This document shows positions 34,701 through 48,000 of a DNA stretch of 64,000 bases, one piece after another (position 1 is the first letter of the stretch; each line of letters starts with the position of its first letter). The stretch comes from Davidsoniella eucalypti (lineage: Eukaryota; Ascomycota; Sordariomycetes; Microascales; Ceratocystidaceae). Location: assembly GCA_004009845.1 (NCBI GenBank), contig RMBW01000006.1:62001-126000 (forward strand), written 5' to 3'. The translations under genes and the position numbers were made by a program. Below the pieces are notes generated by a model. That model had not been told where the DNA came from, did no database searches, and worked only from the letters and a program-made list of their open reading frames with translations.

Positions 34701-36689
34701 CACTATCCTGTCCTGGCTCTTCGGTTTGAATATGTATATCGTCAAAGCTCAATGGAAATCATACAGGCACAGCATCTATTTTTCCCAGACTAGCTGCAGA
34801 TATCTTTCCCCCCTTGTTCTAGATTTCCATGAAAGCTGTCAATGACGTCGTTGGAGCGTCGTATTTTTATCCAAACCCTTTCCAACTATTGGTCTGATAA
34901 AATTATTCCAACTAACGTCAAATGACAGTTCCCCCTCAAAAAATACTCCTTTGTCAAGCAGCCAAAGTCAACACACGTCTTGGCAACGCATCAGCACAGA
35001 CGTGGATACATGTAGCCCTATGCCGTTTTACATCGTATACGTAGTTGACCATCTGGGCTTGTCGAACAGACATTAAAAGCCAAGAACGAAATCAGGCTAC
35101 AAATGGGTAATGACTAGACATCGACCATATGAGGCCACAAGGGGAAAAGATCCGCATCATCTGTTGGCGTTACTATATAGTTGTACCTTGAGGCATTCTT
35201 TTGCTTTTACAGTAGATCTGGGAGAGAAAAAAAACAAGAATTCCTAATTTAGTGACCTTCTCGAGTTTCGTGTCAAATTGATCACGAAAAACGCAAGGAG
35301 TCCGAATTTCCACATGCGATGAAGAAACAATTCTTATAATAGCAATTTCCAGTCTATTCATATCATGCACACAGATCTTTCCAATATCCTGGCCTTTTCT
35401 ATCTGCTCCGTATTTTTTAAAGGATTCCCATACGGATTACAATGTCAAATTGTGTTTATAGCAGTATACCATACAATTGATCATGTTCAAGTATAAAAAG
35501 ACAAGAAAAGTCCCGAGTACTGATATCGCGATAGTTTGGTACATTGTGTGATATGTAACCCTAGTAGCATGAATCAAAGGGTTCGTCTTATTTGATGTTT
35601 CGTCAGACACTTGTCAAGTTAAGTATATACACTGAAAAAGCCCCAAAACAGAATGGCTATTTGACTACTGTTTATCAATGATGCTCTAGTTGTGTCTATC
35701 ATGTTATGTAAGTGATAAGTCATGCGTCTTTCTTTGCTACTTCGTGTTTGATCATGCATGTGTAACCCACCCACCAGCAATGTCAACTAAGGATATGATG
35801 AACAAAAATCAAGCTTGGTGAGGTGTATACATCAAACTATTTTGACTAATTGAATACGATTGTGGATTTCTATATCGTAGACTAGTTTATGCCTTACTAT
35901 CATGGCTTGTGAGTTTGTGACACGCATGTCATATAGAAAACAACATCGTAATGTGGTCAATCAGTCATTATTATATTATAGTTAGAAGATTCTTGTAGAA
36001 TCAAGTACAACTCGCAAGTTGATACATAGTTTTAACGAAACTAATTAACACGGTATATCATGATATTGCTATGTGTATGAGAGTAGGTAATGCTCGACAT
36101 ATGATGTCATTGTTGGAACTATGAAATCAACGGTGTATTGTGCGTGATACACATATGACACGAAGTATTTAATACTACTTGGCTTTGTCCTATAACTCGA
36201 TGTCCTACGTAAACCTATCAGCGTATCGTTGACATGTATCTGGCTTATAAAATCAAGATAGCTACATCTTCACCCACTATAAGTTTATGGTTGGGGGAAT
36301 AAAGATAGTGTGTACCATATATCTATATTTCTATTAAACCAGATGTCTAAACTTGAGATTCGTTCTTCGTCATCTGTCTGTCCCATGTTGTGTATCTAAG
36401 TGACATTTAGCGGTATGATATGATTTATCTAGCCTCTACGTACTGATATTTCGTAGAAATACAATGACATGTTTCGGGCACAAGTAGTCGGTCGATACCA
36501 TCTTACCACCAATCTTCGGACATTCGGCAATCAGATGCATACATTTGAGCATCTCCCGTAACGTTTTACGGTTCGACATTGAAGCCAAGGGAGCTCTCCG
36601 TATAACGCAGCTTAAGAGTAAGCCTGCAGGTTCTATGATAGGTTACCTGGCGTTTTTGGTTGCGGCAACAGCTAAACCTAAATATTCCA
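31761..36689. other. 4.9-kb gene-poor region
   Basis: No recognised gene. The best candidate is a 66-codon frame at 32858-32658 (-), which has a strong start context (ACCATGG) and one membrane segment (IDFLTVVLIWPPVVML) but no known relatives. The remainder is AT-rich with scattered short ORFs that look random. Confidence 0.4.
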
Positions 36690-37985
36690 AGGATGATGAT
36701 GATGACTTTATTTATAGTCTAGAGATTTATCCAAGAGCTCCTTTTAGACTCCCGGGCGAGGCCGTGTTTTCTGGCACCAATTTTCTATGTTCCTAGGTCC
36801 TTTCCTTGTCTTTGCCACACCTGTGGAATTCCATTGTGGCGTTTTCGTGACCAAACCTCTCATGATATTCTTTGAAGTCACCATGACCAGAGAGTGCAGC
36901 CGGTACCTATCCTTGACTGATTCTTGTCCCCCCAGGTATGGCGACTTCACCTGCAGAGGGAAACCCCATTTCTCGCCTCTCCATGTTGTCTGTGATGGCT
37001 GCCTGCTCGTAGAACCATTCTTTGAACTTTGCCTGTTTGTGTTCCCTGAACCACCTGTAAGCTCCTGCTATAGACATGGAGTGTTCTGGAGTGCATTTGG
37101 CCGAGCCTTTTGCTAGTGCATCGGCTCTCTCATTGCCGCCGATTCCCTTGTGTCTAGGGGTCCAGATGCAGTAGACCTTTCTGCTTATCAGCCCATTTTT
37201 CAATGTCTGAATAAGCTTCTTGGCCTCGTCGTTTGCCTCCAGGGTAGCTGTTCCTCCTTTTTTGGCAATCCATCCCTCCGAGCTTTTAAAGCCATCCGTG
37301 TATAGCCAGATGTCGGAGGAGGGGTAGGTTTCCTTGTGTCTCAAGTGTGCCTCTGCCGCTAAATCCTTTCCTTGCCCAGTGACCACCGTACTCGCTGGCG
37401 GGTTGTCAGTTGTTCTGGGGAGGCCTTCTACATGCCCGTACCTTGGGGGAGGTTCCGGGAGGGGTGCCAGCATGTCCACAATTCGGGGTGGAAGATGGTA
37501 TCGTCTCCCGGGGCCATACTGCATTTCTCGCAGTGGATGCTTGTCGTCTAGTTGGTACCATCTAATGGCTTCCCTTATGACTGCATTATCCATTATGAGT
37601 CCTGCGGGGGGCATGTTTGCCAGCATCGTTTTGTAGGCTGGGAGTGCAACCAGTAGTGCTTTCCGGAGTGCTTTTTCAAGTCGTGCTGCCTTGTCTATGT
37701 TGCCTCTTTCTCCTGGTTTCCACCAAGTTGCGGCTGCATATGCCATCACAGGTTCAAAAATTGCTCTGACCACTTGTATGAGTTCCTCCACAGGTCCTCC
37801 GAATTTGCAGCCTTTGAAGATATGCAGTGCACCAGCCGATCTTTCCATTCGTGAGGCTATTTCCTTCACATGGTCCAGTCTGTTTAGAGAGGCTCCGCAA
37901 CATGCTATTCGTGGACAGTGTTGCAGTGGGTTCTTCCCCGTTATATCATGCCGAGTAACTTCCGAACCATCACGTATTGAACGTT
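36690..37985 (-). mobile_element. decayed, 5'-truncated LINE fragment (Tad-like ORF2 end)
   Basis: The minus strand encodes a diverged relative of the C-terminal third of the intact LINE ORF2. Aligned blocks: HIFKGCKFGGPVEELIQVVR against LQILKGCKHGAPVEEIIRVV; WLYTDGFKSSEGW against WLYTDGSKMENGW; VYCIWTPRHKGIGGNERADA against VHCIWVPGHEGVVGNEEADK. The central RNase H part (between the first Asp motif and the GxxGNExAD motif) is deleted. In-frame stops interrupt the zinc-finger tail (SQG*VPAALSGHGDFKEYHE). The reverse transcriptase core is missing, so the copy is 5'-truncated. The 3' end finishes with TATAAATA and a trinucleotide tail (plus-strand GAT units, about 36692-36705). No clear target duplication was found. 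Confidence 0.85.
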
Positions 37986-40298
37986 ATAGTTACTAAAAGT
38001 AATTGATACTAAGGAAATGCTCCAAAAACTACAAGACTCGTCGTCTCACGAAGAGTTCAAACCCTAGTCTAGATAGGGTTATCTGTACAATGACGTCAGA
38101 ATATATGTAAGAACAACGAAGTCTATTTGTCTCTATAGGCGTACCAAGAGCAATCGACAGTAACAATGACAATAGAGTAGTTAGATATGTATAATTATCA
38201 TACTACATTAATAGAGAGAGCTGACAGCGAAGTGTATTAAGTGGTATTTGGTTGATGTAGGCCTCAGCTTCGTATGGCTGGCTCGTGCGCATACTTCTCT
38301 TTTCGCTGATTGTGCCTTGTCTTTCTCAATTAGTACGGGCATTTCTTTGTGGTCTTGAAAAAGTAACACGGCAATACCGGTTTACTGCATGATTATATGA
38401 AGAACGGGTTGAGGACAAGGAAAGCGAACCACCCCTTCTACAAGAAATACCGGAAAACTCCAACCGAAAGACAAGACGCCAAGATGCGGAGAGAATCTAG
38501 CAACATTAAATAACAGTAGTAGAGGTGGTACGGATACGGCAGATGGACCCAGTTCGCTAAATTCCGATGTTTATGGAGGGGATTTTCTGAGCCATCGCCG
38601 TTGATTTTTTTCCCTTTGCCTCCTATCGGCCTGCAACTACTTGGTATCTTCCCTTTTCTTTTAGCCATATCCCCAAAGTAGAAGCTGGATTAGAGCATTT
38701 TTCCAACTGGCCATCGTTACTAAAACTATTTGTATGTTCTCCCCAGAGAACAACGTGTAAATAAGGCAATAAGCTGTAATAGTCAAGCTCAGCCAAATTA
38801 ACAAACAACGGCCCCCCTCCTGCTTCTGCACAGCAATACTAACACCACCAACCCTGCGACTCACAACTCAACTCGGGCCACCAGAGGCTCTAAACAGCGG
38901 AATTGGCCAGTTACAGCACTGCTAATGCTTGTCTGTAGGGAGAGGAAACAAAAGTGCAAGGCTTGTTCTGCCTGTATATAGACTCGGTGTACATCTGTAT
39001 AATAGGCATGTATAATAGATGTATAATAGGCATGTATTACGTAGGGGCTCGTGTACTCGAAGAGGATTGTCACAAACGTGCACTCTGTCTCCTTAAAAAA
39101 ACTTAAAAAATGTTACGGATCAAGAAGCTCCCTGTCGACCTTCAAGCGGGCTAAAATAGTTTATAGTTGATCACCGTGGGCAAGACGCTGTCATCAGGAT
39201 TGTGGTCGTGTCCCGAATAAAACTCTAAAACGCAGAGGCCAATGGGTGGGTTGACCACTACAGAGCAAGCCACCGACTAGTCAATGTGCTGGATGTCCTG
39301 GAAGTAAATTGTCTCTTACCTACTCAGCCTGGTCGTAGGCACATTCACGGTAAAATCATGGAGAAAACTTGAAGTTGATTGGTATATTCTGGTAGATATT
39401 ATAGTAGACAGTAGACAATAGACGATAGACAGTAGGAAAAAATAATAAAAAACACAGCCGTTGACGAACTGTCCGGGGACAAACAGCCAGTGAAACCGAT
39501 AGACGGAGCACATTAACAAGACACATCGTTTCAAAACATGTTCCATGAATAACAAAGAGCTGTTAGGCAAATCCCGAGGAATGCACTAAGAAGCGTGCTG
39601 CCAGCCAGCGTTGTGATAAAAATAGTAACAGGCATACACCAAAACCGCCGGTCTCTGCACTGAAGAGCGAGCCGGGCTTGTGCACGCCAGGAAGAAGCGA
39701 AGAACTCGGAAGACCAAGGCGTCGATTCCGGAGTCATAGTAAGAAAAGAAATAAAACAATAATAGGTGTGATACAATGAAGTACACGGGAATCTCTGAGA
39801 AGGAGAAGGTGCTGTCAAAGACGGAAGCAAAAGTAACCAGATACAAGCAGATAGATAGAGATATCGTCGTGCAGACGAGGCAAGGAAATAAGCTTATACA
39901 GAGAGGTATAGGCGAAAAACAATAAGAAAATAAGGAAGCGCAAAGAGAGCAAAGTAGTCCTCCAGATGGCTTGATCACCACTATCAAAAAATCAAGTAAA
40001 CGAAACGCCGTGCTGTTTGGAAACCGAGAGCGGAAAACATAGAGAGAAAAGAGGAAATTAGAGCGAAAGAGCGAGACTGATAAACATGCCAGTCAAAATG
40101 GCGATGTATCAGGCAAGTAAAGGGAAAAAAGAAAAGAAAAAAGAAAAGAGGTAAAGAAAGATGGCAGAAGCCGAGATGAAATATAGACGGCAAAACACCA
40201 GTATAATTCGTACACGAGAAGCAGCCACCGCGTAGCCAACTACCTCTATAATAAATCGTACAGACTACTACACATTACAAGTATCGGTGCACTTGAAC
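37986..40298. other. intergenic with low-complexity tracts
   Basis: No recognised gene. It contains a tandem TGTATAATAGGCA-type repeat (38996-39040). A strongly purine-rich plus strand runs over about 39740-40190. A 68-codon minus frame at 39737-39531 has one membrane segment (MPVTIFITTLAGSTLLSA), behind that pyrimidine-rich track on its own strand; it could be a short gene but has no recognised relatives. Confidence 0.4.
38996..39040. repeat. short tandem repeat, TGTATAATAGGCA-like units
   Basis: Alternating units of 13 and 11 bp (TGTATAATAGGCA, TGTATAATAGA) repeated about three and a half times. Confidence 0.7.
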
Positions 40299-42005
40299 TT
40301 AGGTAGAGGAGGAGCTCAGCTTGGGGATCTCCCAGCAGTCGTCGATGATGCGGTCACCCCACGACGCAATCGTGCCAGTCCAGAGCGTGGTAGCAAAGGC
40401 AGTCATGTTGAAGAGGAGATCGGCAGTGACAGCAATAGCGTTGGTCATGTTAGCACTGCACTTGGGGTGAAGCACGAGCTCCGTCGAGATGGCGGTGGCA
40501 TTCTCGCTGCTGATCGTCTCCTCGTCGCTTCCGATCATGGCAAAGGTGGTCTTGAGCTCGGGCGTCATAGTCACGCCAGTCGACAAGCTGATGACTGTGA
40601 GCAGCTTGAAGGCAAGCTGGACGGTCAGAGAAGCACTGGGGTTGATGGTAGCCTTGACGTTCTGCGAGATGTTGGCATAGGCCTCGTAGACGGGGTTCTG
40701 GAAGCCGCTGATCGTGGACAGGGAGTCATCGAGGAAGTCCATGTGGATGCTGCCGTCAGGGATAGCGAAGCTCATGTCGGTGGAAACCACAGCGGCGCCG
40801 TTGACATCGATAGTGCTGCCAAGCGCGTAGGAAACCGCAGGGCCCAGCTCGACGATGCCGGGAATGCTGACAAAGTTGTAGGAAAGCGTCTGGGGGGCAT
40901 AGCTGATGATGTGCTTGTAGGCAGCCTTGACCGAGGCAGACAGGGCAAGCTGCGAGTCAAAGGAAACATCGACGTCGAAGGCAAGCTCGTCAATCTTGAA
41001 CTTCCAGAAGTTGTAGCTCAGGTGGCCGGTGATGTTGAGGTCGGCAGCGAACCAGGCACGGTTAGCAGTGACGTTGACGTAGTCGTTGTCGGTGTACAGA
41101 ACAGTGTCGTGGGGCAGATGCTCGGCAAAGATGAACTCGGCCTCGGGGCTGACCGAGATGCGCTTCTTCAGGTCGTGGGCCGGGAGCGAGTTGAACTCCA
41201 TCTGGAACGCCTCCGAGACATCGGCGATGCCGACCTTGCTGGCCGCGACGGTGATGCTGTTGGTGGACTCGTTGCCCGTGATGTTGGCCGTGGTGTAGAA
41301 ACCGCGCTCCTCGGTAGCGTCACACTCGTCACCGTGGTTGGTGATGATGACCATGTCGCTCTCGGCGGACCACTGGGTCATGGCTTCCTGGTACGCCGTG
41401 GCGTTCTGGAAAGCGACGACGATGGCACCCGAAGCGCAGGTGACGTTCTTGAGTCCGTAGATGTTCTCTAGGGCAACAGCGGGGGCAGCAGTGTTCAGGT
41501 GCATGGTGATGGATCCATGGTTGTTGGCGTCGGGCGAGCCATAGCTCATAGAAACATTGTACTTGGGCTTGATGCTATCGGAAGACTTGTCTGAGTCTTC
41601 CGGCTGTTTGGGCAGATAGATGTCGGTGACGTTGACGGCAGTGGCAGCGGGCGAAATCTCGATGGACTTGGTAGCAGAATCGCTGATAGTCTGGGTGACA
41701 AGAACAAGCGTTGAGCTGCTGTCGTCATCGTCGCTGTCAGCGCCGTTGACCATGGCAGGCATGGTGGCGATGTATGTGCTGAACGGGACAGAGTCGCTGG
41801 TAGTGCTGGTAGTGGTGACGGCAGCGCTGTCGCTCACGCTGCTCACAGTGGCGCGAGAAGAGTCGAAGAACTCCAGTGTGGAAGAGGGTGTGTCACGGCG
41901 GACAGCACAGCCTGCGCCGGAGCAGTCGTCCAAGATAAAAGGCACGGCGTTGACTAGGGCCGGCACGGCCAAGGAGGCCAGTAAGAAATTCGAAAATCCG
42001 GTCAT
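40299..42005 (-). CDS. secreted glycoprotein with DUF7029/DUF7223-like domains
   Basis: An intronless 568-residue protein. Residues 1-20 are a signal peptide (MTGFSNFLLASLAVPALVNA). A Ser/Thr/Asp-rich region extends to about 150. A DUF7029-like domain follows at about 155-260 (NHGSITMHLNTAAPAVALEN, NVTCASGAIVVAFQNATAYQ, ITNHGDECDATEERGFYTT). Residues about 290-560 look like DUF7223, a beta-rich domain (VSIPGIVELGPAVSYALGST, STISGFQNPVYEAYANISQN). Many NxS/T sequons support secretion. There is no C-terminal hydrophobic tail, so it is not GPI-anchored. Such proteins are widespread in filamentous fungi; I know of no established function. The gene is more GC-rich than its surroundings. Domain names are from memory of the pattern and not searched. 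Confidence 0.75.
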   Translation of the reverse strand: MTGFSNFLLASLAVPALVNAVPFILDDCSGAGCAVRRDTPSSTLEFFDSSRATVSSVSDSAAVTTTSTTSDSVPFSTYIATMPAMVNGADSDDDDSSSTLVLVTQTISDSATKSIEISPAATAVNVTDIYLPKQPEDSDKSSDSIKPKYNVSMSYGSPDANNHGSITMHLNTAAPAVALENIYGLKNVTCASGAIVVAFQNATAYQEAMTQWSAESDMVIITNHGDECDATEERGFYTTANITGNESTNSITVAASKVGIADVSEAFQMEFNSLPAHDLKKRISVSPEAEFIFAEHLPHDTVLYTDNDYVNVTANRAWFAADLNITGHLSYNFWKFKIDELAFDVDVSFDSQLALSASVKAAYKHIISYAPQTLSYNFVSIPGIVELGPAVSYALGSTIDVNGAAVVSTDMSFAIPDGSIHMDFLDDSLSTISGFQNPVYEAYANISQNVKATINPSASLTVQLAFKLLTVISLSTGVTMTPELKTTFAMIGSDEETISSENATAISTELVLHPKCSANMTNAIAVTADLLFNMTAFATTLWTGTIASWGDRIIDDCWEIPKLSSSST

Positions 42006-45000
42006 TGTGGATGTATAGACTGGTGGGATATCAAGGTATCAGGACAAGCTCAAAAGTAGTGAGTAAGGAATGTAAGAGGCGTAGAGCCAGACAAGGAATG
42101 TGATAGAGGTGAGGGAGTGAATGAACTGTAGAAGCTGCGAGATGATGATGAGTCTGATGAGTCTGGTGGAGAGACAAGATAGAAACGAGATTGAAGGAGG
42201 GTGGAGGGCCCCGAGATATTATATACATGTGAGTTGGCGATGGCCAAGACGGCGGATGGGAGCTGGAATCCAAGCTGATGGGGGGGATCGGGCGGCAGGC
42301 AAGACCAAACAGCGTGTAGAAAGAGGGTTGAAAGGCACCATAGGGCGTTGATTTCCATAGACGGAGTGACAGGTCCAGGCGTACCCCTTCCTCACTTCGT
42401 CTGCGATATACCTGTATCTCGAGCGTCAAAGCTATCCTCGCTATGAATGCTCCGGGGTGGGAGGAGGAGGGGGGAAGTGGGCAAGAGTTCACGCCTCTGC
42501 CTTTTTCGAAGACACGCCCAGCCGGCCCGAAATGGCAGACATGCTTTCTTATCGGTACTGTCCACATTGATGCATCTAGAGGGGCAGATAGGGTAGCAGG
42601 CAGTACCAGGCCGGTGGTAGCATCCACTCCTTTCCTGTATTGGGTATTGGCTATTAGGGTAAAATGATTTAGAAATGAGGTGTTTCCCCCCCCCAGTCAC
42701 AGCAGACGACAAATACACCACCCACCCCTGCGACTCCCAGTCTAAGTTGGGCCAAAAGCGTCCAAACTGTGCTGATAGCCGGTGCGGTCTGGGGTCCGAG
42801 CGGGACTAGTCTGTACCTGTTGAGGGCAGATGCTTGGCTGGGCCGTGGCAGTTGCAAGAATAAAGCACCCAAGCAGCGAGAAGAGGGCTGAAAAGGGAAG
42901 AAGAGAAGCTCGAGGTCGCTGCCGGCAAGATAGAAAGCCATATTCGTGCAAGAATAGCTCGCAGTGTCAGAGCTTAGTGCCTTTGACTCTCGCTGGCCAA
43001 TGAGCACGCCGGATTCTGGCCTACAAAGCTAAATACAGCACAAACACTATGTGATTTCTGTCTTTTTTTTCACTGATAGAAGGAGATATAGGCCCGGGCT
43101 ATCCGCCAAGATCTCAGCATGCCAAACCAGGGCACCAAATCCGCCCACCGAGAGGTAGTCGGTGGGAGAGGAAACCCACATGGCTCTCGCTCGCTACCAC
43201 TGATACTAGCGCTGATGCGGACGCTAAGGGATAGGGTTATCGTTCCTACAGCACCAACTGCGCTACGGAACAACTGTACACTTGCCAGACCTTATGGCAG
43301 CCAGTAGACCAACGCAGACAAACACTGCGGATCTTGGCTGTGTTTTGGTAGCAATTAGTCTATGAAAATGCCACCACATATAGATGTATAGATACAATAT
43401 ATGTAAGCTCAGAAAGAAGCCTGCCGGTCCCCGATAGATGCATCTACAGAGCTGGCGTGTGGGCGTGTATTCAAGGATAGCGTGTAGCGTCTAGTTGCAT
43501 GGTCACACTAGAAAACAAAGTGTTCCTTTTTCTCCTGCACCACCACGTACATAGCAAACACTCTTTTATCCTTACTATCTCGGCCTATCGAGTCCTGGCT
43601 TGCTCGCTCGACCGTCTTCTGTTCTTTTGCCAGTATGCCACTTCTGCCTCTTACGCTCCAGCCACTTCTTGAAACTGACATCTACACGCTTCCTGGCATC
43701 CCAAGCTTGAGCATACCCAGTCGAGTAGAGCAGTGCTTCAACGCTATGCTAAATATATGTCACAACAACACAAGCCGAGCGTGGACCTTGAATCAATATC
43801 AACATCTCTATCTTTGGCTGGGATGCCGCGCAACTTGATATTGGGTAGAGACCACTCATGCAAGAAAGAAACTTGCCCTATCCATGTATCAAATAACCCT
43901 ACTTCACCCAAGGCTGATGGTATAACAAAACAAACATGCTCAGGTCTTTCGAACCCAGATTGTGGCGGATGGCCTGACGTGGTATTCAGTACAGGCAGCG
44001 CTTGTGCATCTGCAGCCTGTTTGCCCATCTTTATACTCTATGTCCCCTCAAACTAGACCTTTAGGGCACATGCCAGAGCGACGTTACCAGTAAAGACGAA
44101 AACAATCCGCTGAAACAAGTGTCATCGTACGCGGTTCGTTCAACATGTCTACGAAAACCACTATAGCTACGAGCCAATTAGTGGCGTACCACGGGCACTA
44201 CAAACCACCGCAGCACAAATCTAAATATGCAGCTTGTGATAGTTAATATTTCACTTGTCCGCTATGTTTGGGATGCGCGGTGGTTTGTGCTTTGCCGTCA
44301 ACTGGGAAAAAAAAAAAAGAGAAAGAAAAACAGGAACGGTGATCTGTTCTCGCTGTTATTTGTGATCACAAAATACGAAATGGAAATCCGCGTCTGTCTT
44401 CAAGTTTCCATTTCTGATTTACTGTTGAAGATTTCAAGTGTCACTTTGTAGATTCTTCTTTTTTGGCTTATGAGACCGATTTATTTCCCCATTGGTCACG
44501 CAGTGTAAACCGTTTACTGGCTTACGTGGTTAGTGACGGTAGAGTAATACATACATATAGTGTTTTGACCATACTGACAGTCATCTCGAGACCCAACACA
44601 AAAAGGCTACCTTTTTCGGAACCTGACTGAAAGAACCATTGTTCCAGTATTCCGGATCAGATGCCTCGGATTACTGAGGCTAAATATATTCTTGCCGTAT
44701 AAAAAGAATCTGTAGAGAACTCTAACTCGTGCTATTACCAGCTTCCCAGGCCCCTTGTGCTGCAAGTGGTCTGTGTGGTAAGCCTCTATTACGGCACTTC
44801 CAGAGGTCTACCTGCTGAACCGATCCCTATCCATTTTAAGTACAGGGCGGTTTGGAGCTCAAAAGGGAAGGGCTCGTCTCGCCCGAGAGCAGAAATGGAC
44901 GTTGGAATGTTCATGCTGCACACATATATACATGATAATTTAGGTTCTAATTGTCTGTTTAGAGGGATACAAATGTACAAATACGTATGCAGTCTTTCGT

Positions 45001-48000
45001 AAACAACAATTCCGTGCCGACATCATGAAGTTACATAGTTTCTGCTGCGTTTTTTTAGAAGAAGAAAAAAACGCCGTGTCAGAAAACGTGATCTTAAAAT
45101 ATCAAACAATCTTAATTTCCTATACCTACCCGCTATTGTAGACGCTTATACCTTATATATTTATATATACAAAAAGCACAAGAGACGTCAGATAAGCTTT
45201 TTCTCCTGTTTTTTGCCCCGAAGTTTTAACCTTGGCTCCGGCGACATCAGTTCCTGTTGTGTTTGTTTACGTGCGGTCTGTCAAAGTTAAGCCGGAAGCA
45301 AGTAGTCCCAAGGCTGGAGATATTGTGTTTATCCTTCCGTCTCTCCCTATATTCTGCGATACTCCCATGATGATACCGAGTAAAGAAGAAGAAAAAAAAA
45401 TGAGAAAACCCTATGTTATATTGTGTCATACAAATTCAATGTCTAAACTTGAACTGCGTTGTCTCCTTTCTTGTTTTTCTACTCGTCTCTATCTACTTTG
45501 TTGCCAAGACTTGTACAGCAGGTAAACCTGGTCTCCGACGGCACCGCGCTTGCCCAGCTTGGACCTTGCCCAATCACGATTCTGGAGAGGCCATCAAGAG
45601 AACAAGCGATATCTTTATCCCGTTGACTGGTAACAAGTTCAACCGCTGTCCTGGTTCGAGAGCAAGAATGCCCAAAACTGATACGCGTAAGGGAAAGTGA
45701 CGGGAGACCATGGGAGAGCTAGTCTGTGGTTGTTTGGGCGGTGAGTTGAATGGCCCGTCCTGTGGCTCGTGGTTCCATGATGGAGAAGAATGAATTGTCT
45801 ACCCAGACGTTAGGGGACTGAGGATAGCTAGCCCTGCTTTCACAATCGAAGGCTTTACTTTCTTTTGATGCATATTTTCTTCACTGGCTCGTACACGGTG
45901 TAGCTGCATATATCGGTCCCGAGCCAGGATAATATGCATGCAACACCTTAAATTATTCTGACAGGTGGCGAGTCCAGGTTGCACACCCTTCCCTGATATA
46001 TGGACGCCCTTGAAATGCTCTTTACTATGGCTCTTTCTACCCCCTTGCTGAGCTCATTGTTTAAACAAGATACTAAAATGCTCAAAAAACACACGTGCTT
46101 ATTAGCACCCAAAGTGGCACTCAAAACCTATTTAGCCTTCTACACTTCTTTTCACCCGAAAGGCCCTCGGGAGAATGGTTTGTAGTTGAGCATGGCTAAT
46201 ATCTTGAGGTAATCTCGCTCACTGGATATCCAATGGACATCGATGCAGTCAACCTAAAAGTGACCTCGGCCCTCTCTCTCCATTCGTCACGATCTTTAAG
46301 CCTTCTCTCCTAATGTCTTGTGGGAACAAACAGATTGCATCTTTATGCTACCCAAACATTACACGTAGCATAACATGTGTTTACCAATGTTTTCATTCCT
46401 TTTTGTTCCGCTTATAATTTCATGCCGAGCCAGTACAACCTTTCTTCCTTACATACTTTACAGCGCAAATTGAAATTGTTTCTATCTCTTTGTTTGTCAC
46501 TCCCTTCTGATGATCTAAGCCAATCCGTAGTTGTTTTACTCCCTTCTCGAATATACTTGCCGTCTATATGCTCTATTTGTCGTCCATGTCAGTGATAACG
46601 TTACTTACCTGGTTGCAAATGCTATCAAACTACAGGGTAAGAAGGCACACAGAAGACTTTTGTTTTGGTTGTTCCAGTTCCTAGGGTTTGTCTGTCCGAC
46701 TATCACAGCCATTCTGGTTTTGGTCCTATAAACAGCGGTTTCTCTGTTGGCAAAGATGGCCACAAAGTATTGATTCGAGCTGTAAAAACAGCGTCTTATG
46801 GTTTCTTGTTTCTGTTCTCCCAAAGACCTCTTCTCCAAAAACTCAGCCGTCCGGTAATGGCAACAGAACTGGGAATACATCTCCATCTTAGGCTTCATCA
46901 GCCTACTCGTCTAATTATTTCTGCATGAAGGTTGTGGCTCGAGCTTCGTCCAGTTCGTCCAGGGTAGGATGGTTAATTTATTCATCTTTTTTTATGTGGA
47001 TCATGCGGATCCGACCCTAATGGATCGTCAGACGTGGTTAGTTGAGATTTGACTTACACAATGTTAGGGTCCGTCAACCCTAGTGTAAGATTAGCAAACT
47101 CTGAAAAGAAAGATGTTTTCCTTTGTTTGTTTGATATGTTGCATGTTTAGATGACAAAGGTATACAAACCAGGTTATTGTTTCCCTTCATGCAAAGATTT
47201 TCTCAATGAAAACACCGCACAAATATTGATTAAATTGCGCAAAGGATTTACTTTGACCCAAAGCTATCCTAACTCTGCCACTCCAACACATAGCCTATAT
47301 TTGCATAGTTTGTTTGAAAGGTAACATATTGTTCATATGCCACTTAGAGCGGTAACGTAACTGGGTAAGCGTGTCAGTTTTCACAAGAAACTATTAGTCA
47401 AATGAAAGATCGTATTATTCAAAGTGGTGATAGTATCAATGTGATATAGGATTGCGCCATATTAATAGGACCTTCTTCTGAAACTCAAGTTAATAAGAAA
47501 ATAAATAGATACGCCGATGTCATCATTGGAGTCGGGGGAGTTCAATCATTGCTGGTGGCGTTATTGGTACTACTCAAAGCATATCTCGGCGCAGATAAGA
47601 CTAGCCAACTGTATTGCTATTACCAGCAGGACAATATCCTGCACTAGGCTATGACGTGGAGTTTTGTAGAGCATATAGTCGATCATAGCTTCAAAGTCTA
47701 AGTGAAGAGGGAGTTCTTCAATGAACCTTTTGTCCGACATATGTTGGGCACTGGAGTGATCGAAGCGCCACGGCGAAATGTGAAATGTATACATGAAATA
47801 CAGTGCTGTAACAAAATGTCATCATGGCCGGCTTTCTTGTATTGGCTATAACTCGTCATTTCGGCGTGCCACTCAAAAAAGTAGGAGTGGCAGAAGCAAG
47901 GTGGTGAAGAAGAGTCGAGAATGCATGGGGCACAACATGATCTCCTTCGTTTGTCAACCTTCAACTTCCTCGTCACCTTGCGCTAAGAACGGCGCCGAGG

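Noticed and set aside
40287..41471. 394-codon plus-strand frame opposite the secreted-protein gene
   Set aside because: Shadow frame produced by codon bias of the minus-strand gene; Asp/Val/Gly-rich with no recognisable domain.
43635..44056. Two overlapping plus-strand frames that look like a split gene
   Set aside because: No splice sites join them in frame and no family resemblance was seen.
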